A program made the position numbers and the translations under genes. A stretch of DNA of 64,000 bases from Streptococcus suis (GTDB taxonomy: Bacteria > Bacillota > Bacilli > Lactobacillales > Streptococcaceae): NCBI RefSeq assembly GCF_002964045.1, contig NZ_POPB01000317.1, positions 18,395-82,394 on the forward strand. Reading direction: 5' to 3'. Of the stretch, positions 1 through 8,067 are shown piece by piece. Each line of letters begins with the position of its first letter. The stretch's first letter is position 1. Below the pieces are notes generated by a model. That model saw nothing but the letters and a program-made list of their open reading frames with translations. It was not told the DNA's origin and ran no database searches.

Positions 1-60
1 TTAGATAGTGTAAAGTGGGAATTTAGTCAAGCTTGTGAAAGTATTGATTATAATTATTAG
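1..60 (+). CDS. 3' end of an upstream gene (partial, unidentified)
   Basis: Frame 1 is open from the first base to a TAG at 58-60, giving 19 residues that end in ESIDYNY. The stop lies 21 bases before the next start, which would fit the tail of a co-transcribed gene. The piece is too short to assign a family and could be chance open frame. Confidence 0.3.
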   Translation, partial: LDSVKWEFSQACESIDYNY

Positions 61-81
61 CTTTTTAAAGAAAGGGTTATT

Positions 82-339
82 ATGGAACAAGCAAAAATCG
101 ATCGCATTAACGAACTGGCCCGCAAGAAAAAGGCGGAAGGTTTGACAGAGGAGGAGTTGCAGGAACAGGTAGCTCTTCGTGAGGAGTACATTGAGGGCTA
201 CCGCCGTAGCGTGCGTGCCCATGTTGAAGGTATCAAGATTGTCGATGAAGACGGCAACGATGTGACGCCAGAGAAACTCCGCCAAGTCCAACGTGAAAAG
301 GGCTTGCATGGCCGTAGTTTGGATGATCCAAATTCCTAA
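82..339 (+). CDS. DUF896 (UPF0291) family small cytoplasmic protein
   Basis: This is an 85-residue, highly charged helical protein beginning [17 protein letters not shown] and carrying the LTEEELQEQ and [16 protein letters not shown] stretches typical of the YnzC/DUF896 family. That family forms a short helical hairpin of unknown biochemical role and is linked to the SOS regulon in Bacillus. AAAGAAAGGG precedes the ATG. A terminator follows, so it ends its own transcript. The family call is firm from the motifs; no function should be claimed. Confidence 0.88.
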   Translation: MEQAKIDRINELARKKKAEGLTEEELQEQVALREEYIEGYRRSVRAHVEGIKIVDEDGNDVTPEKLRQVQREKGLHGRSLDDPNS

Positions 340-365
340 GAATAAGATTGCCAAAAAAAACAAGG

Positions 366-392
366 AAAGACTGGGTTTTCTAGTCTTTTTTT
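366..392 (+). terminator. Intrinsic terminator after the DUF896 gene
   Basis: AAAGACT and AGTCTTT arms flank a short loop and run into seven T residues. It lies 27 bases after the DUF896 stop codon. Confidence 0.75.
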
Positions 393-419
393 GTTATACT
401 ATTAAAAAGGAGGTTTGTT

Positions 420-1496
420 ATGAAGAAAATATGGAATTGGTTTGTGATTGGACTTTCTATCCTATTAAGTTTTGTTGGAGCATGTTATTGTTTCATTGGT
501 ATGGAGGAAGTGCTTCCTATTCAGTCGGATGAGGGCATCTTTTTAATTGTTGGTCTAGGTTATGTCTGGTTTTTAGGTACTTTTTACCTAACCCTCATTC
601 TCCACGAACTAGGTCACGTTTTCTTTGGTTGGCTGACAGGCTTTGACTTGGTGGCGCTTGGCTTGGGCAATCGTTTGTTGGTCAAGACTGACCAAGGCTG
701 GACATGGAAGAAAACGGTGATTGTGCAAGGGGCAGCTGCTCAGTATATCGGAGTCAAAAGAGATGAGGATGACCCTCGGGCGATTCTGATGTTTGCGGGT
801 GGCTTGATTGTCCATCTCAGTCTCATCCTTGTTTCTGTTTTTATTGGATTCTTGACAGGGCATTGGAGTCTGCCTCTATCGCAAATTCTCCTCAATCTAT
901 CCTTGTTTGCACTCAATGCCAACCCTGCTGGTATGGCGGATGGTGCTAAGATACAAGAGTTGCGTGCTCATCCAGACTATAGTCGCTTGGTTTATCAAGC
1001 GCTTAGACACACCTCTCAAGTCATGGTGGACCCAACTGCAGCAAACTTAAGCGATTTTGTCTTGGATCTACCAATCTTGCCAGGGCATTTACCACAAACC
1101 CACTATCTAAACTGGACGGAGTTGCTGATTTTCAAAGGGGAGTATCAAGAAGCGCGAGAGCGATTGGAGAAGTTGATAGCAAAATCGGATAATGATTACA
1201 TCATCAAGGCAAGCAAACTTGTTTTGCTAGAAGTCTATATCTTACAAGGCTTGGAGGAAGAGGCTAGAACATTAGGCCAGGACAAGCAGGTCAAGGCTCT
1301 ACTCAAGTACCCTATGGGAAATTACCAAGTCATTGCGGCTCTCTACCACCAACGTATTACTCGAGATAGAAAAGCCTTGAAAAAATCTCTGGCTCAGGCT
1401 AAAAAAATGTTGCCTTATAGTCCACTATTGGCTGATGAGCAGGATTATTATAGCAAGCTCTTGGCAGAAGTTGAGTTAGAAAGTCAATTGCCATAG
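420..1496 (+). CDS. M50-like membrane metalloprotease family protein
   Basis: This 358-residue protein has several hydrophobic segments in its first half. HELGH at residues 62-66 is the zinc-binding HExxH of site-2-protease (M50) type enzymes. The string NANPAGMADG further on matches the second M50 motif NxxPxxxxDG, which supplies the third metal ligand. The C-terminal 170 residues are soluble and helical, with a TPR-like look (YQEARERLEKL). An AAAGGAGG site sits 6 bases before the ATG. Substrate is unknown. It stands alone between terminators or gaps, and streptococcal relatives are usually annotated as membrane proteins without a function. Confidence 0.72.
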   Translation: MKKIWNWFVIGLSILLSFVGACYCFIGMEEVLPIQSDEGIFLIVGLGYVWFLGTFYLTLILHELGHVFFGWLTGFDLVALGLGNRLLVKTDQGWTWKKTVIVQGAAAQYIGVKRDEDDPRAILMFAGGLIVHLSLILVSVFIGFLTGHWSLPLSQILLNLSLFALNANPAGMADGAKIQELRAHPDYSRLVYQALRHTSQVMVDPTAANLSDFVLDLPILPGHLPQTHYLNWTELLIFKGEYQEARERLEKLIAKSDNDYIIKASKLVLLEVYILQGLEEEARTLGQDKQVKALLKYPMGNYQVIAALYHQRITRDRKALKKSLAQAKKMLPYSPLLADEQDYYSKLLAEVELESQLP

Positions 1497-1573
1497 TAGA
1501 TTATTCTGACTAGTATTTGCGATATAATTTATGTTAAAATAGGTACGGAAAAAAATAGATAGGAAGGTTGGTC

Positions 1574-1945
1574 ATGAAAAAACTGATGTCCACCTTGTTG
1601 GTGCTTGCCTATGTTACGGTCGCTTATTTGTCGGTTTACGTCCTTCCTCACTATTATTCTGGTGCAATTATAGGGGCGGCAGGAGCCAGTCTTGGAGCTA
1701 GTTTCAAACAGTTCAAGGAAGTGCAAGCCTGTCCTGACCAATCCTTGTTAGCCTATTTTAAGAGGGATAAGAAAAAGACAAGTAGTTTGTTATTGGTCCT
1801 TCTTGGAATCATCCTTTTTGTCAGCCTTGTGCTGGAATTTAATTGGCAATATGGCATAGCTTTTGTAGTGGCTATCAGCAACGCTATTCTTTGGAATGTC
1901 CTTCATATTCAATTCTTACGAAAATACTATTTAAAAAACGCATGA
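1574..1945 (+). CDS. Small integral membrane protein, unknown function
   Basis: This 123-residue protein has about four hydrophobic segments (residues 3-20, 24-42, 72-92 and 94-112) and a basic KRDKKK loop in the middle. The start is ATG 1574, 7 bases after an AGGAAGG site; an in-frame TTG two codons earlier is less likely. I do not recognise the family. It ends in a strong hairpin shared with the convergent MATE gene. Confidence 0.7.
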   Translation: MKKLMSTLLVLAYVTVAYLSVYVLPHYYSGAIIGAAGASLGASFKQFKEVQACPDQSLLAYFKRDKKKTSSLLLVLLGIILFVSLVLEFNWQYGIAFVVAISNAILWNVLHIQFLRKYYLKNA

Positions 1946-1963
1946 GCTTATTTCATGCGTTTT
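1935..1963. terminator. Bidirectional terminator between convergent genes
   Basis: An 11-bp perfect stem (1935-1945 with 1953-1963, AAAACGCATGA and its complement) has a 7-base loop and A/T tracts on both sides. It can terminate both the small membrane protein and the MATE gene. Confidence 0.88.
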
Positions 1964-1969
1964 TCTTGT

Positions 1970-3307
1970 TTATATACTTTGTCCAGCTTTTAATTTTTTC
2001 ATAAAGATGATGGAACTTGGAATCAGGACGATAATGCTACCGATCCAGGCGGCAGGGTTGGCAGCTACTGTACCATAAAAACCGAAATACTGCATACCGA
2101 TGATGGCGACTGCTGCTCGGAAAATTAATTCCCCAAAGCCAGCCAGTGTTGGGATAAAGCCCTTGCCAAGTCCTTGAATAAAGCTACGAAGAATAAAGAG
2201 AGAGGCAACAATCCAGTAACAAGAGCCGTTAATGATGTAGTAAACAAGAGCCAAGTCCAGCACTGTTTGGCTGGCATTTGGCAGAAAGAGACCAGAGAAG
2301 AAGCGATTGGCCAAGATGAGAATGACCGCAAATACAATAGCCCAAGCAATGTTCAGAAATAGGGAATGGCGCACCCCTTCTCGGATTCGATCGTAGAGTT
2401 TAGCGCCGTAGTTCTGGGCTGTAAAGGTTGCAATAGCCAGCCCCAGATTGACCATAGGTAGCATAGCCAGCTGGTCAGTACGCAGAGCGATGGCCTGGGC
2501 AGCGATGGCATCTGTTCCTAACTGGTTGACCATAAACTGTAGGGTCATGGCTCCGATGGCAATGATACTAGCTTGAAATCCCATAGGAAAACCGAGTTGG
2601 GCATGTTTCTTGAGATTATCCTTGTCTAATCTTAAGTCTGATAGACCAATATGGTACTGGGGAACCTTTTTGACGATGTAGAAAATCAGAAAAATAACGG
2701 AGCATGCCTGAGCCGTGATGGTTGCAAAACCAGCTCCGAAAACACCCCATTTCATGACTAGGATGAAGAAAAAGTCTAATCCTATATTGATAAAACAGGC
2801 AATAATAAGGGCTATTAGAGGCGTTTTAGAATTTCCAAGACTTCGTAGGGCTGAAGACAGGAAATTATAGAAAATGGTAAAGGTCAATCCGCCAAACATA
2901 GCTGTCAGAAAGGCGTGGGAATGTTGGATGATACTAGCAGGAGTCTTCATCAAAACCAAAATGGGATCTAAAAAAGACAAAGCAAGGACAGTCAAAATGA
3001 TGCTGATAAGGATGGAATAGAACAGACCGTGAACAAAGGATTTTTTCAGTCCTTCCAAGTCCCCTGCTCCAAAGCGTTGAGCAGAAAGAATGGTTAGTCC
3101 ATTTGTCACACCCTGGGCGAAGCCGATGATGAGGAAAATCAAGCTGGCAGTAGCTCCAACGCTGGCAAAGGCATCCTTGCCCAAGGTATGACCAACAATC
3201 ATAGAATCAGCAAAGTTATAGGCTAATTGGAAGAATGAGCCAATCAGTAAGGGAATGGCAAATTGTAAGATAACTAGAATGGGTTTGCCCTTGGTTAAGT
3301 CGCTCAT
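1970..3307 (-). CDS. MATE family multidrug/cation efflux transporter
   Basis: At 445 residues and about 12 hydrophobic helices, the size and layout are those of MATE exporters. The N-terminus contains the family-like stretch IPLLIGSFFQLAYNFADSMIVG, and an internal two-fold repeat is visible. MATE proteins export cationic compounds using Na+ or H+ gradients; the substrate here cannot be read from sequence. An AGGAG site precedes the ATG on the minus strand. It is transcribed in the same direction as ktrA, 68 bases downstream of it, with a hairpin in between. Confidence 0.9.
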   Translation of the reverse strand: MSDLTKGKPILVILQFAIPLLIGSFFQLAYNFADSMIVGHTLGKDAFASVGATASLIFLIIGFAQGVTNGLTILSAQRFGAGDLEGLKKSFVHGLFYSILISIILTVLALSFLDPILVLMKTPASIIQHSHAFLTAMFGGLTFTIFYNFLSSALRSLGNSKTPLIALIIACFINIGLDFFFILVMKWGVFGAGFATITAQACSVIFLIFYIVKKVPQYHIGLSDLRLDKDNLKKHAQLGFPMGFQASIIAIGAMTLQFMVNQLGTDAIAAQAIALRTDQLAMLPMVNLGLAIATFTAQNYGAKLYDRIREGVRHSLFLNIAWAIVFAVILILANRFFSGLFLPNASQTVLDLALVYYIINGSCYWIVASLFILRSFIQGLGKGFIPTLAGFGELIFRAAVAIIGMQYFGFYGTVAANPAAWIGSIIVLIPSSIIFMKKLKAGQSI

Positions 3308-3331
3308 AAAATCTCCTTTATAAACAGAGCA

Positions 3332-3367
3332 TAAGCCTATTAGAATGTATGGTTTCTAATAGGCTTA
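3332..3367 (-). terminator. Long hairpin between ktrA and the MATE gene
   Basis: Arms 3332-3345 (TAAGCCTATTAGAA) and 3354-3367 are perfectly complementary over 14 bases. On the minus strand the T-tract after it is poor, so it may attenuate or stabilise the ktrA mRNA rather than fully terminate it. Confidence 0.6.
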
Positions 3368-3375
3368 GGGGATTA

Positions 3376-4041
3376 TCAACTGGTTAAATCTTCAAAATGG
3401 TCAACCGTATTATGGTCTGTTACGGCTAGTATGAGTTGGTCGTGTTTAAATTCAAAGTCTGGTGTCAATTGAATATTCAATTCTTGATTCTCACCGCTCC
3501 TATATCCGATAATATTGAGTTTATAGTTTTGGCGTAATTTTAGTTCTCCAAGCGTTTTACCAATCCATTTTGCAGGTGGGTGGAATTCAACGATGGAAAC
3601 ATTTCCTTCTAATTCGTACAGACTAGTTGTATCCCGATGGAGGAGTTGTTTGGCAAGTGAAATTCCGGTTTCGCGTTCAGGAGAAATAACTTTATCTGCA
3701 CCGACACGAAGAAGTACTTCTTTGGTAGTTGTCCCCTTGACTTTAGCAATAACGGTTGGCACACCAAGTACCTTGCTGTGCATGACTGCTAACACGCTGG
3801 ATTCTAAATTATCACCAGTTGCGACAACAACGGCGTCACAATTGCCTATTCCTGCAGCTCTTAGTAACGAACGGTCGGTAATATCTCCGACAATTCCACG
3901 TGTTAGAATTGATTCGAGATGGTTAATTTGTTGTTCATGGTTATCGATGGCGATGATGTTACAATCATACTGGTGTAGAGTTTTTGCGATTGTTGTACCG
4001 AATACTCCTAAACCTAGGATTCCAATAGTATAGTTTGACAT
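3376..4041 (-). CDS. ktrA: KtrA/TrkA-type potassium channel regulatory subunit
   Basis: This 221-residue cytoplasmic protein begins with a Rossmann fold (GLGVFG at about residues 10-15, acidic IAIDNHE at the end of strand 2). That is the RCK_N nucleotide-binding domain, and an RCK_C domain occupies roughly residues 135-215. In this family ATP/ADP, and often c-di-AMP at RCK_C, gate the partner membrane subunit, encoded here by the neighbouring ktrB. GGAGAAATT precedes the ATG. The order is ktrB then ktrA on the minus strand. Confidence 0.9.
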   Translation of the reverse strand: MSNYTIGILGLGVFGTTIAKTLHQYDCNIIAIDNHEQQINHLESILTRGIVGDITDRSLLRAAGIGNCDAVVVATGDNLESSVLAVMHSKVLGVPTVIAKVKGTTTKEVLLRVGADKVISPERETGISLAKQLLHRDTTSLYELEGNVSIVEFHPPAKWIGKTLGELKLRQNYKLNIIGYRSGENQELNIQLTPDFEFKHDQLILAVTDHNTVDHFEDLTS

Positions 4042-4058
4042 AATTTCTCCTTCTTAGA

Positions 4059-4192
4059 ACTTGTATTCACAAGTGAAGTGCTTGAATATAAGAGATAGTT
4101 TTTCAGCTAAACAAGGCAGTTTTGTGAGCGATTGCTGACTGAATTTTGAAAAAGACTAGTTTAGATGGAAATGTTGAACTGTGAATACAGTT
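4059..4192. promoter_or_regulatory. Paired palindromes in the ktrB-ktrA gap
   Basis: Two 16-base inverted repeats lie at the two ends of the 153-base gap. ACTTGT/ACAAGT encloses ATTC at 4059-4074, and AACTGT/ACAGTT encloses GAAT at 4177-4192. They share the core TGTATTCACA in opposite orientations. They could be regulator sites or RNA hairpins; no function is established. Confidence 0.35.
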
Positions 4193-4194
4193 TC

Positions 4195-5544
4195 TTATAC
4201 AAGCATGGAAGATTTGGCGTACTGAAGACTTTCTGTTTTTGAAAGTTTGCGGGCAGAAAGGCTAGCCAGCATTGAAAGTGGGCCAATTCGTCCAAAAAAC
4301 ATAAGGGCCATGATGATGGCTTGACCAGCCATGGTTAGGTTGGGTGTCAGGTTCGCTGTTACCCCAACAGTAGCAAGGGCAGACATGACCTCAAACATGA
4401 GGAATAGCAAGGGTTGCTTGTGGTCTGTTATGGATAGGGTAAACAAGCCGATTAGAAACATTAATAGAAAGACTGAAAATGTTGCGAAAGCTTTACGAAT
4501 GGTCAAGTTGTCAATCGTTCTCCCCATGAAGTTGGTGTGGGGCAGGCCTAGAATTTCACTACGTGCGTATAAAAACAGGGTGATGAAAGCAGTAATTTTT
4601 ATTCCTCCAGCAGTCCCACCTGGCGCTCCCCCTAACATCATTTGGAAAATATAGAGAAGCAAGGTGATTGGCTGAGCCTTTGTATAGTCAATGCTAGCAA
4701 AACCAGCGGTACGCATGGTAACCGTCTGGAAAAAGCTGACGAGCAGTTTCTGACCAAAGGAGTAATTTCCAATAGTAGAAGGATTGTTCCATTCAGTAAT
4801 CAGAGTTAAGACTGTGCCGAGGAGTAAAATGATTGCAGTCAGACTTAAGACAACTTTTGTATGAAAACCTAATTTTTTAAAGAGTCCTTTTTGACCAATC
4901 TGTGTTTGAAAATCAAACCAAACAGAGAAGCCCAGTCCCCCCATAATGATCAGACTTGCCAAGGTTAAATTAATCAGAGGATTGTCTGCATATTGGACGA
5001 TACTCGTAGCCCCGAAATTATCAAATCCCGCGTTACAAAATGCGGAGACAGCTAGAAACATGGAAGTAAAGATTCCTTTCGCAAAGCCAAAATCCGGTAC
5101 GAAATGAAAGGAAAGGAACAAGGCACCCAAAGCTTCAATTGCTAAAGTAAATCCAAAGGCTGACTTAATAAAGCTTCTGAAATGTTTTGTGTCGGAGCGA
5201 TTGAGGGCTTCTTGGAGGGTTGCCATGCTCATGAAATTGATTTTTCTCCCACCACGTAAGGCAAAGAGACCAACAAAGCCTATTAAACTCAGCCCACCAA
5301 TTTGAATTAAGAGCATACAGATAATCTGACCGAAAATGGAGTAGGTATCTGCTACTGCTTTGGTAAAAAGTCCTGTCACACAAACCATGGAAACAGAAGT
5401 GAACAAATGGTCCCAGTAATGTGCTGTGGACGTGCTAGCTTGTGAAATAGGCAAGCTAAGCAAAAGTGAACCAGTCAATATCACCAATAGAAAACTAATG
5501 ATAATTCGTTGGCCTGGTGAAAGTGTAATCCTAAATGGTAACAT
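4195..5544 (-). CDS. ktrB: KtrB/TrkH-type potassium uptake channel subunit
   Basis: This is a 449-residue polytopic membrane protein with the four-fold pore architecture of the TrkH/KtrB superfamily. Filter-type loops are visible around VCVTGLFTK, CNAGFDNFG, TMRTAGFASID and ATVGVTANLT. It forms the K+ (possibly Na+-coupled) channel gated by KtrA. I set the start at ATG 5544 (MLPFRITLSPGQ) because it has an AAAGG site and the family N-terminus; the open frame upstream to 5634 looks non-coding. Confidence 0.9.
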   Translation of the reverse strand: MLPFRITLSPGQRIIISFLLVILTGSLLLSLPISQASTSTAHYWDHLFTSVSMVCVTGLFTKAVADTYSIFGQIICMLLIQIGGLSLIGFVGLFALRGGRKINFMSMATLQEALNRSDTKHFRSFIKSAFGFTLAIEALGALFLSFHFVPDFGFAKGIFTSMFLAVSAFCNAGFDNFGATSIVQYADNPLINLTLASLIIMGGLGFSVWFDFQTQIGQKGLFKKLGFHTKVVLSLTAIILLLGTVLTLITEWNNPSTIGNYSFGQKLLVSFFQTVTMRTAGFASIDYTKAQPITLLLYIFQMMLGGAPGGTAGGIKITAFITLFLYARSEILGLPHTNFMGRTIDNLTIRKAFATFSVFLLMFLIGLFTLSITDHKQPLLFLMFEVMSALATVGVTANLTPNLTMAGQAIIMALMFFGRIGPLSMLASLSARKLSKTESLQYAKSSMLV

Positions 5545-5632
5545 AATTCGACCTTTGTATAAAATTGTAAGATGAGGATATTGTAGCACAAATGGGCAAA
5601 AAAGTATGTTACAAACTCGGAATTTTTGTAGC

Positions 5633-5667
5633 AAAAAAAGCCTAGCAAGTTGATGTTAGCTAGACTT
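5633..5667 (-). terminator. Terminator of the Gx-type gene
   Basis: On the minus strand the arms 5659-5667 and 5638-5646 (AAGTCTAGC with GCTAGGCTT) form a 9-bp stem followed by seven T residues. It overlaps the stop codon of the upstream gene. Confidence 0.8.
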
Positions 5668-6205
5668 ATTCCCATTGAGATAAAACTTGATGATGGTAGT
5701 GTCGTAGTGGACCGACTTTTTCTAGCAGATATGTGGCTGCTAGCCCAACCAATAATCCAGATAAAATTCCTGTAAAGGAGAGAATTGGCAGGTAGTTGAG
5801 GACATAGAAAGACCGAGCAATGGTTGCAAATACAATCAACTGTCCCAGATTATGCAACATGCCTCCTAATATAGAAATACCGATAGGGCTGACACGTTTA
5901 GGACCAAGTTGCTTGGCTGCAAGCATACCAAGGTAACTCAAGCTGGTGCCTGCAAAACCATAAAGAAAGGTTGAAAATGTTCCGCCAAGAAAAGTTGAAA
6001 TCAGGAGACGGAGTGCGACAACTTTCACAGAATCTCTTGCAGGTAAAGTGAAAATAGCGATTAAGCTAATCAAATTTCCAAGTCCTAGTTTGGCACCTGG
6101 AGCAAAGGCGAAGGGCGGCGTAATCATTTGCTCAATTAAGGAAATAACCACTGCTTGAGCAGCTAACATGGTAATAAAATTAAGGGTTTGTCGTTTGGAA
6201 TTCAT
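5666..6205 (-). CDS. Gx transporter family / heptaprenyl diphosphate synthase component I-like membrane protein
   Basis: This 179-residue membrane protein has about five helices and carries APGAKLGLGNLISL plus the GGTFSTFLYGFAGTSLSYL region. That pattern belongs to the Hpre_diP_synt_I (Gx transporter, ECF S-component-like) family. The family recurs beside ApbE, FMN-binding and prenyltransferase genes in Gram-positive flavin electron-transfer loci. Here it faces those genes divergently. The start is ATG 6205 (MNSKRQTLNF); the longer open frame runs into the promoter. Its true substrate is unknown, with a flavin or an isoprenoid precursor being the usual suggestions. Confidence 0.75.
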   Translation of the reverse strand: MNSKRQTLNFITMLAAQAVVISLIEQMITPPFAFAPGAKLGLGNLISLIAIFTLPARDSVKVVALRLLISTFLGGTFSTFLYGFAGTSLSYLGMLAAKQLGPKRVSPIGISILGGMLHNLGQLIVFATIARSFYVLNYLPILSFTGILSGLLVGLAATYLLEKVGPLRHYHHQVLSQWE

Positions 6206-6250
6206 AGAACTGTAATAGAAAACTCTTTCTAGTTGAATATCTATTTTACT

Positions 6251-6279
6251 ATCATACTTGTTTTTAGTCACTCTGGCAA
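6251..6279 (-). promoter_or_regulatory. Promoter of the Gx-type gene
   Basis: On the minus strand TTGCCA (6274-6279) and TATGAT (6251-6256) are separated by 17 bases, about 45 bases upstream of the ATG. Confidence 0.65.
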
Positions 6280-6318
6280 GTTTTGTCTGGTGAATATTAC
6301 TAATTATTGAAAACAAAG

Positions 6319-6347
6319 TTGTCAACTAGAAGTTAAAGGAGTATAAT
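6319..6347 (+). promoter_or_regulatory. Promoter of the former ndh operon
   Basis: TTGTCA (6319-6324) and a consensus TATAAT (6342-6347) are separated by 17 bases. It now drives the ndh remnant and the FMN-binding lipoprotein operon. It is divergent from, and about 40 bases away from, the Gx promoter. Confidence 0.8.
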
Positions 6348-6390
6348 AGAACTATATCATTTGTTTTTAATTTCACAAGGAGGTAAAATT

Positions 6391-6432
6391 GTGACGAAAA
6401 ATATTGTGATTGTCGGCGCAGGCTATGCATAG
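6391..6432 (+). pseudogene. Remnant of a type II NADH dehydrogenase gene (first 13 codons)
   Basis: After an AAGGAGG site a GTG start opens a frame reading MTKNIVIVGAGYA and then TAG. This is the N-terminal FAD-binding βαβ motif (GxGxxG, cut short) of NDH-2 flavoproteins. All the rest of the roughly 400-codon gene is missing, and the next gene's ribosome binding site begins 20 bases later. In related loci an intact ndh precedes the FMN-binding lipoprotein and apbE. I read this as the scar of an internal deletion. The alternative is a 13-residue leader peptide. Confidence 0.75.
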
Positions 6433-6464
6433 AAAAACTATTTACTTTACAAAGGAGTATTGTT

Positions 6465-6944
6465 ATGAAAACAACTAAAGTTGTCTTGAAAAGTTTGGTC
6501 GTTCTAGGTGCAGTCTTTGCGCTTGCTGCTTGCGGTTCTAAACAAGAATCTACTTCAACTTCATCTTCAACTACAGAAACAGTAGTATTGAAAGATGGTA
6601 CTTACAAAGCTGAGTCAGGCAAAGACGATTACGGCTACAAAATCGTTCACACTTTGACAGTTAAAGATGGCAAAATTACAGAGTCTAAATTTGATTACGA
6701 AGCAGAAGATGGTAGCTTGAAGTCTACGAACGAAGAATACAACAAAAACATGAAGGACAAAGCAGGAGTTTCTGCTGGTGAAGCAATTGAACAATTGAAT
6801 GCTGCTTTGGTTGATACGCAAGATATCTCAGCAGTTGAAGTTGTTTCAGGTGCGACCCATACTTCAGAAGACTTCAAGAAGTCTACAGAGGCCCTTCTTG
6901 CTGCAGCTGCTGAAGGAAATACAGAAACTGTAACTCTTGACTAA
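6465..6944 (+). CDS. PplA-like FMN-binding lipoprotein
   Basis: This 159-residue precursor has a lipoprotein signal peptide (lipobox LAAC, Cys23) and a Ser/Thr linker. It ends in one FMN_bind domain with the flavinylation motif SGATHT at residues 128-133; Thr131 is the expected covalent FMN site. Listeria PplA has two such domains, so this is a short version. ApbE, encoded next, is the enzyme that attaches FMN. The protein would carry electrons at the outer face of the membrane. ACAAAGGAG precedes the ATG. Its former electron donor, NDH-2, is deleted. Confidence 0.88.
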   Translation: MKTTKVVLKSLVVLGAVFALAACGSKQESTSTSSSTTETVVLKDGTYKAESGKDDYGYKIVHTLTVKDGKITESKFDYEAEDGSLKSTNEEYNKNMKDKAGVSAGEAIEQLNAALVDTQDISAVEVVSGATHTSEDFKKSTEALLAAAAEGNTETVTLD

Positions 6945-6960
6945 TTTAGTCAATACCGAT

Positions 6961-6994
6961 AAGACACAGGAGCATCAAGTCGCAACTGTGTCTT
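6961..6994 (+). terminator. Hairpin between the FMN-binding lipoprotein and apbE
   Basis: AAGACACAG (6961-6969) pairs with CTGTGTCTT (6986-6994) around a 16-base loop. The following T-tract is weak, so partial termination is likely. The same 9-base arms recur after the prenyltransferase gene. Confidence 0.6.
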
Positions 6995-7017
6995 CTTGTT
7001 TATATGAGGGAATTCTA

Positions 7018-8067
7018 TTGAAAAAATTGATTCGACTACTTGGGTTGGCACTGGTCACAGTATGGTTGGTAGCTTGTGGACAATCTCAATCAGCAAGCTT
7101 ACCAGTTGTGAGGACGCCATTGACACGTAGTGAAAGCTTGCTTCACACTGTTGTACAATTAAGCATCTATCATGAAGACCAGGAAGAAGTGATGGATGAA
7201 GCTGTCTCTTATATCAAGGAGATGGAGAGTCTACTGTCTACAAACCTGGAAGGGGCAGATGTCTACCGTATCAATCAGGCTGCGGGAAAAGAAGCTGTTG
7301 AGGTGGATGAACGTACATTTGAAGTGATTGAAACAGCTATTGACATGAGTAAAGAAAGCCAGGGGCTATTTGACATTTCCATTGGAGCTGTGAGCAATCT
7401 GTGGAAAATTGGAGATGAGGATGCACGCAAGCCCAGTGATGAAGAAATCAAGGCTGCTCTGCCATTTATCAATTATAAAGACATTACTTTAGATAAGGAG
7501 AAGAAGACTGTCTTTATCAAAGAAGGAATGACGCTAGAATTAGGAGCCATTTCCAAAGGTTACATTGCAGATAAGGTTAGAGAATTGTTTGCCAGCAAAG
7601 GGATTACGACTGCTATCATCAATCTAGGTGGGAATGTAGTGGTTATGGGGGATTCGCCAACGACACAAAATGGTTGGAATGTTGGAGTTCAAGACCCAGA
7701 CCAGGTGCGTGGAGCCACAGTTGGTTCTGTACCAGGGACACATGACTCGGTCGTTACTTCAGGTATTTACGAGCGCTTCTTAGAGGTGGACGGTGTTAAA
7801 TACCACCATATTCTGGATCCAAAAACTGGCTATCCTGTGGAAAACGATATTTCAGGTGTGACAGTCTTTTCCAAAACATCTGTCGAGGGAGACGCCTTAT
7901 CCACAACTCTCTTCTTACTAGGTGTGGAAAAAGGTCTTGACTTTATCAATCGGATGGACGGTGTAGAAGCTGTTTTCATTGATAAGGAGCAGGGTGTTCA
8001 TTTGAGTGATGGCTTGAAGGAAAGTTTTGGATTAACGAATGAGGAGTATCATCTTGTCAATGAATAA
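7018..8067 (+). CDS. apbE: FAD:protein FMN transferase (ApbE family lipoprotein)
   Basis: This enzyme transfers FMN from FAD to a Thr in FMN_bind domains, here most likely of the preceding lipoprotein. I set a TTG start at 7018, 7 bases after GAGGG. It yields a 349-residue precursor with lipobox LVAC (Cys20), and no good ATG exists nearby. ApbE signatures are LGAISKGYIADKV, NLGGNVVVMG, YHHILDPKTGYP and DALSTTLFLLG; the last two supply Mg2+ and FAD contacts. It overlaps the next gene by 8 bases. Confidence 0.92.
   Translation: MKKLIRLLGLALVTVWLVACGQSQSASLPVVRTPLTRSESLLHTVVQLSIYHEDQEEVMDEAVSYIKEMESLLSTNLEGADVYRINQAAGKEAVEVDERTFEVIETAIDMSKESQGLFDISIGAVSNLWKIGDEDARKPSDEEIKAALPFINYKDITLDKEKKTVFIKEGMTLELGAISKGYIADKVRELFASKGITTAIINLGGNVVVMGDSPTTQNGWNVGVQDPDQVRGATVGSVPGTHDSVVTSGIYERFLEVDGVKYHHILDPKTGYPVENDISGVTVFSKTSVEGDALSTTLFLLGVEKGLDFINRMDGVEAVFIDKEQGVHLSDGLKESFGLTNEEYHLVNE

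Noticed and set aside
1..363. A minus-strand 120-residue open frame over the DUF896 gene
   Set aside because: It is antisense to a well-supported family gene, has no ribosome binding site and looks like composition-driven hydrophobic sequence.
6937..7017. Longer N-terminus for ApbE starting at 6937
   Set aside because: It would overlap the previous gene and the hairpin at 6961-6994 and would put 27 polar residues before the lipoprotein signal peptide. TTG 7018 has a proper ribosome binding site.
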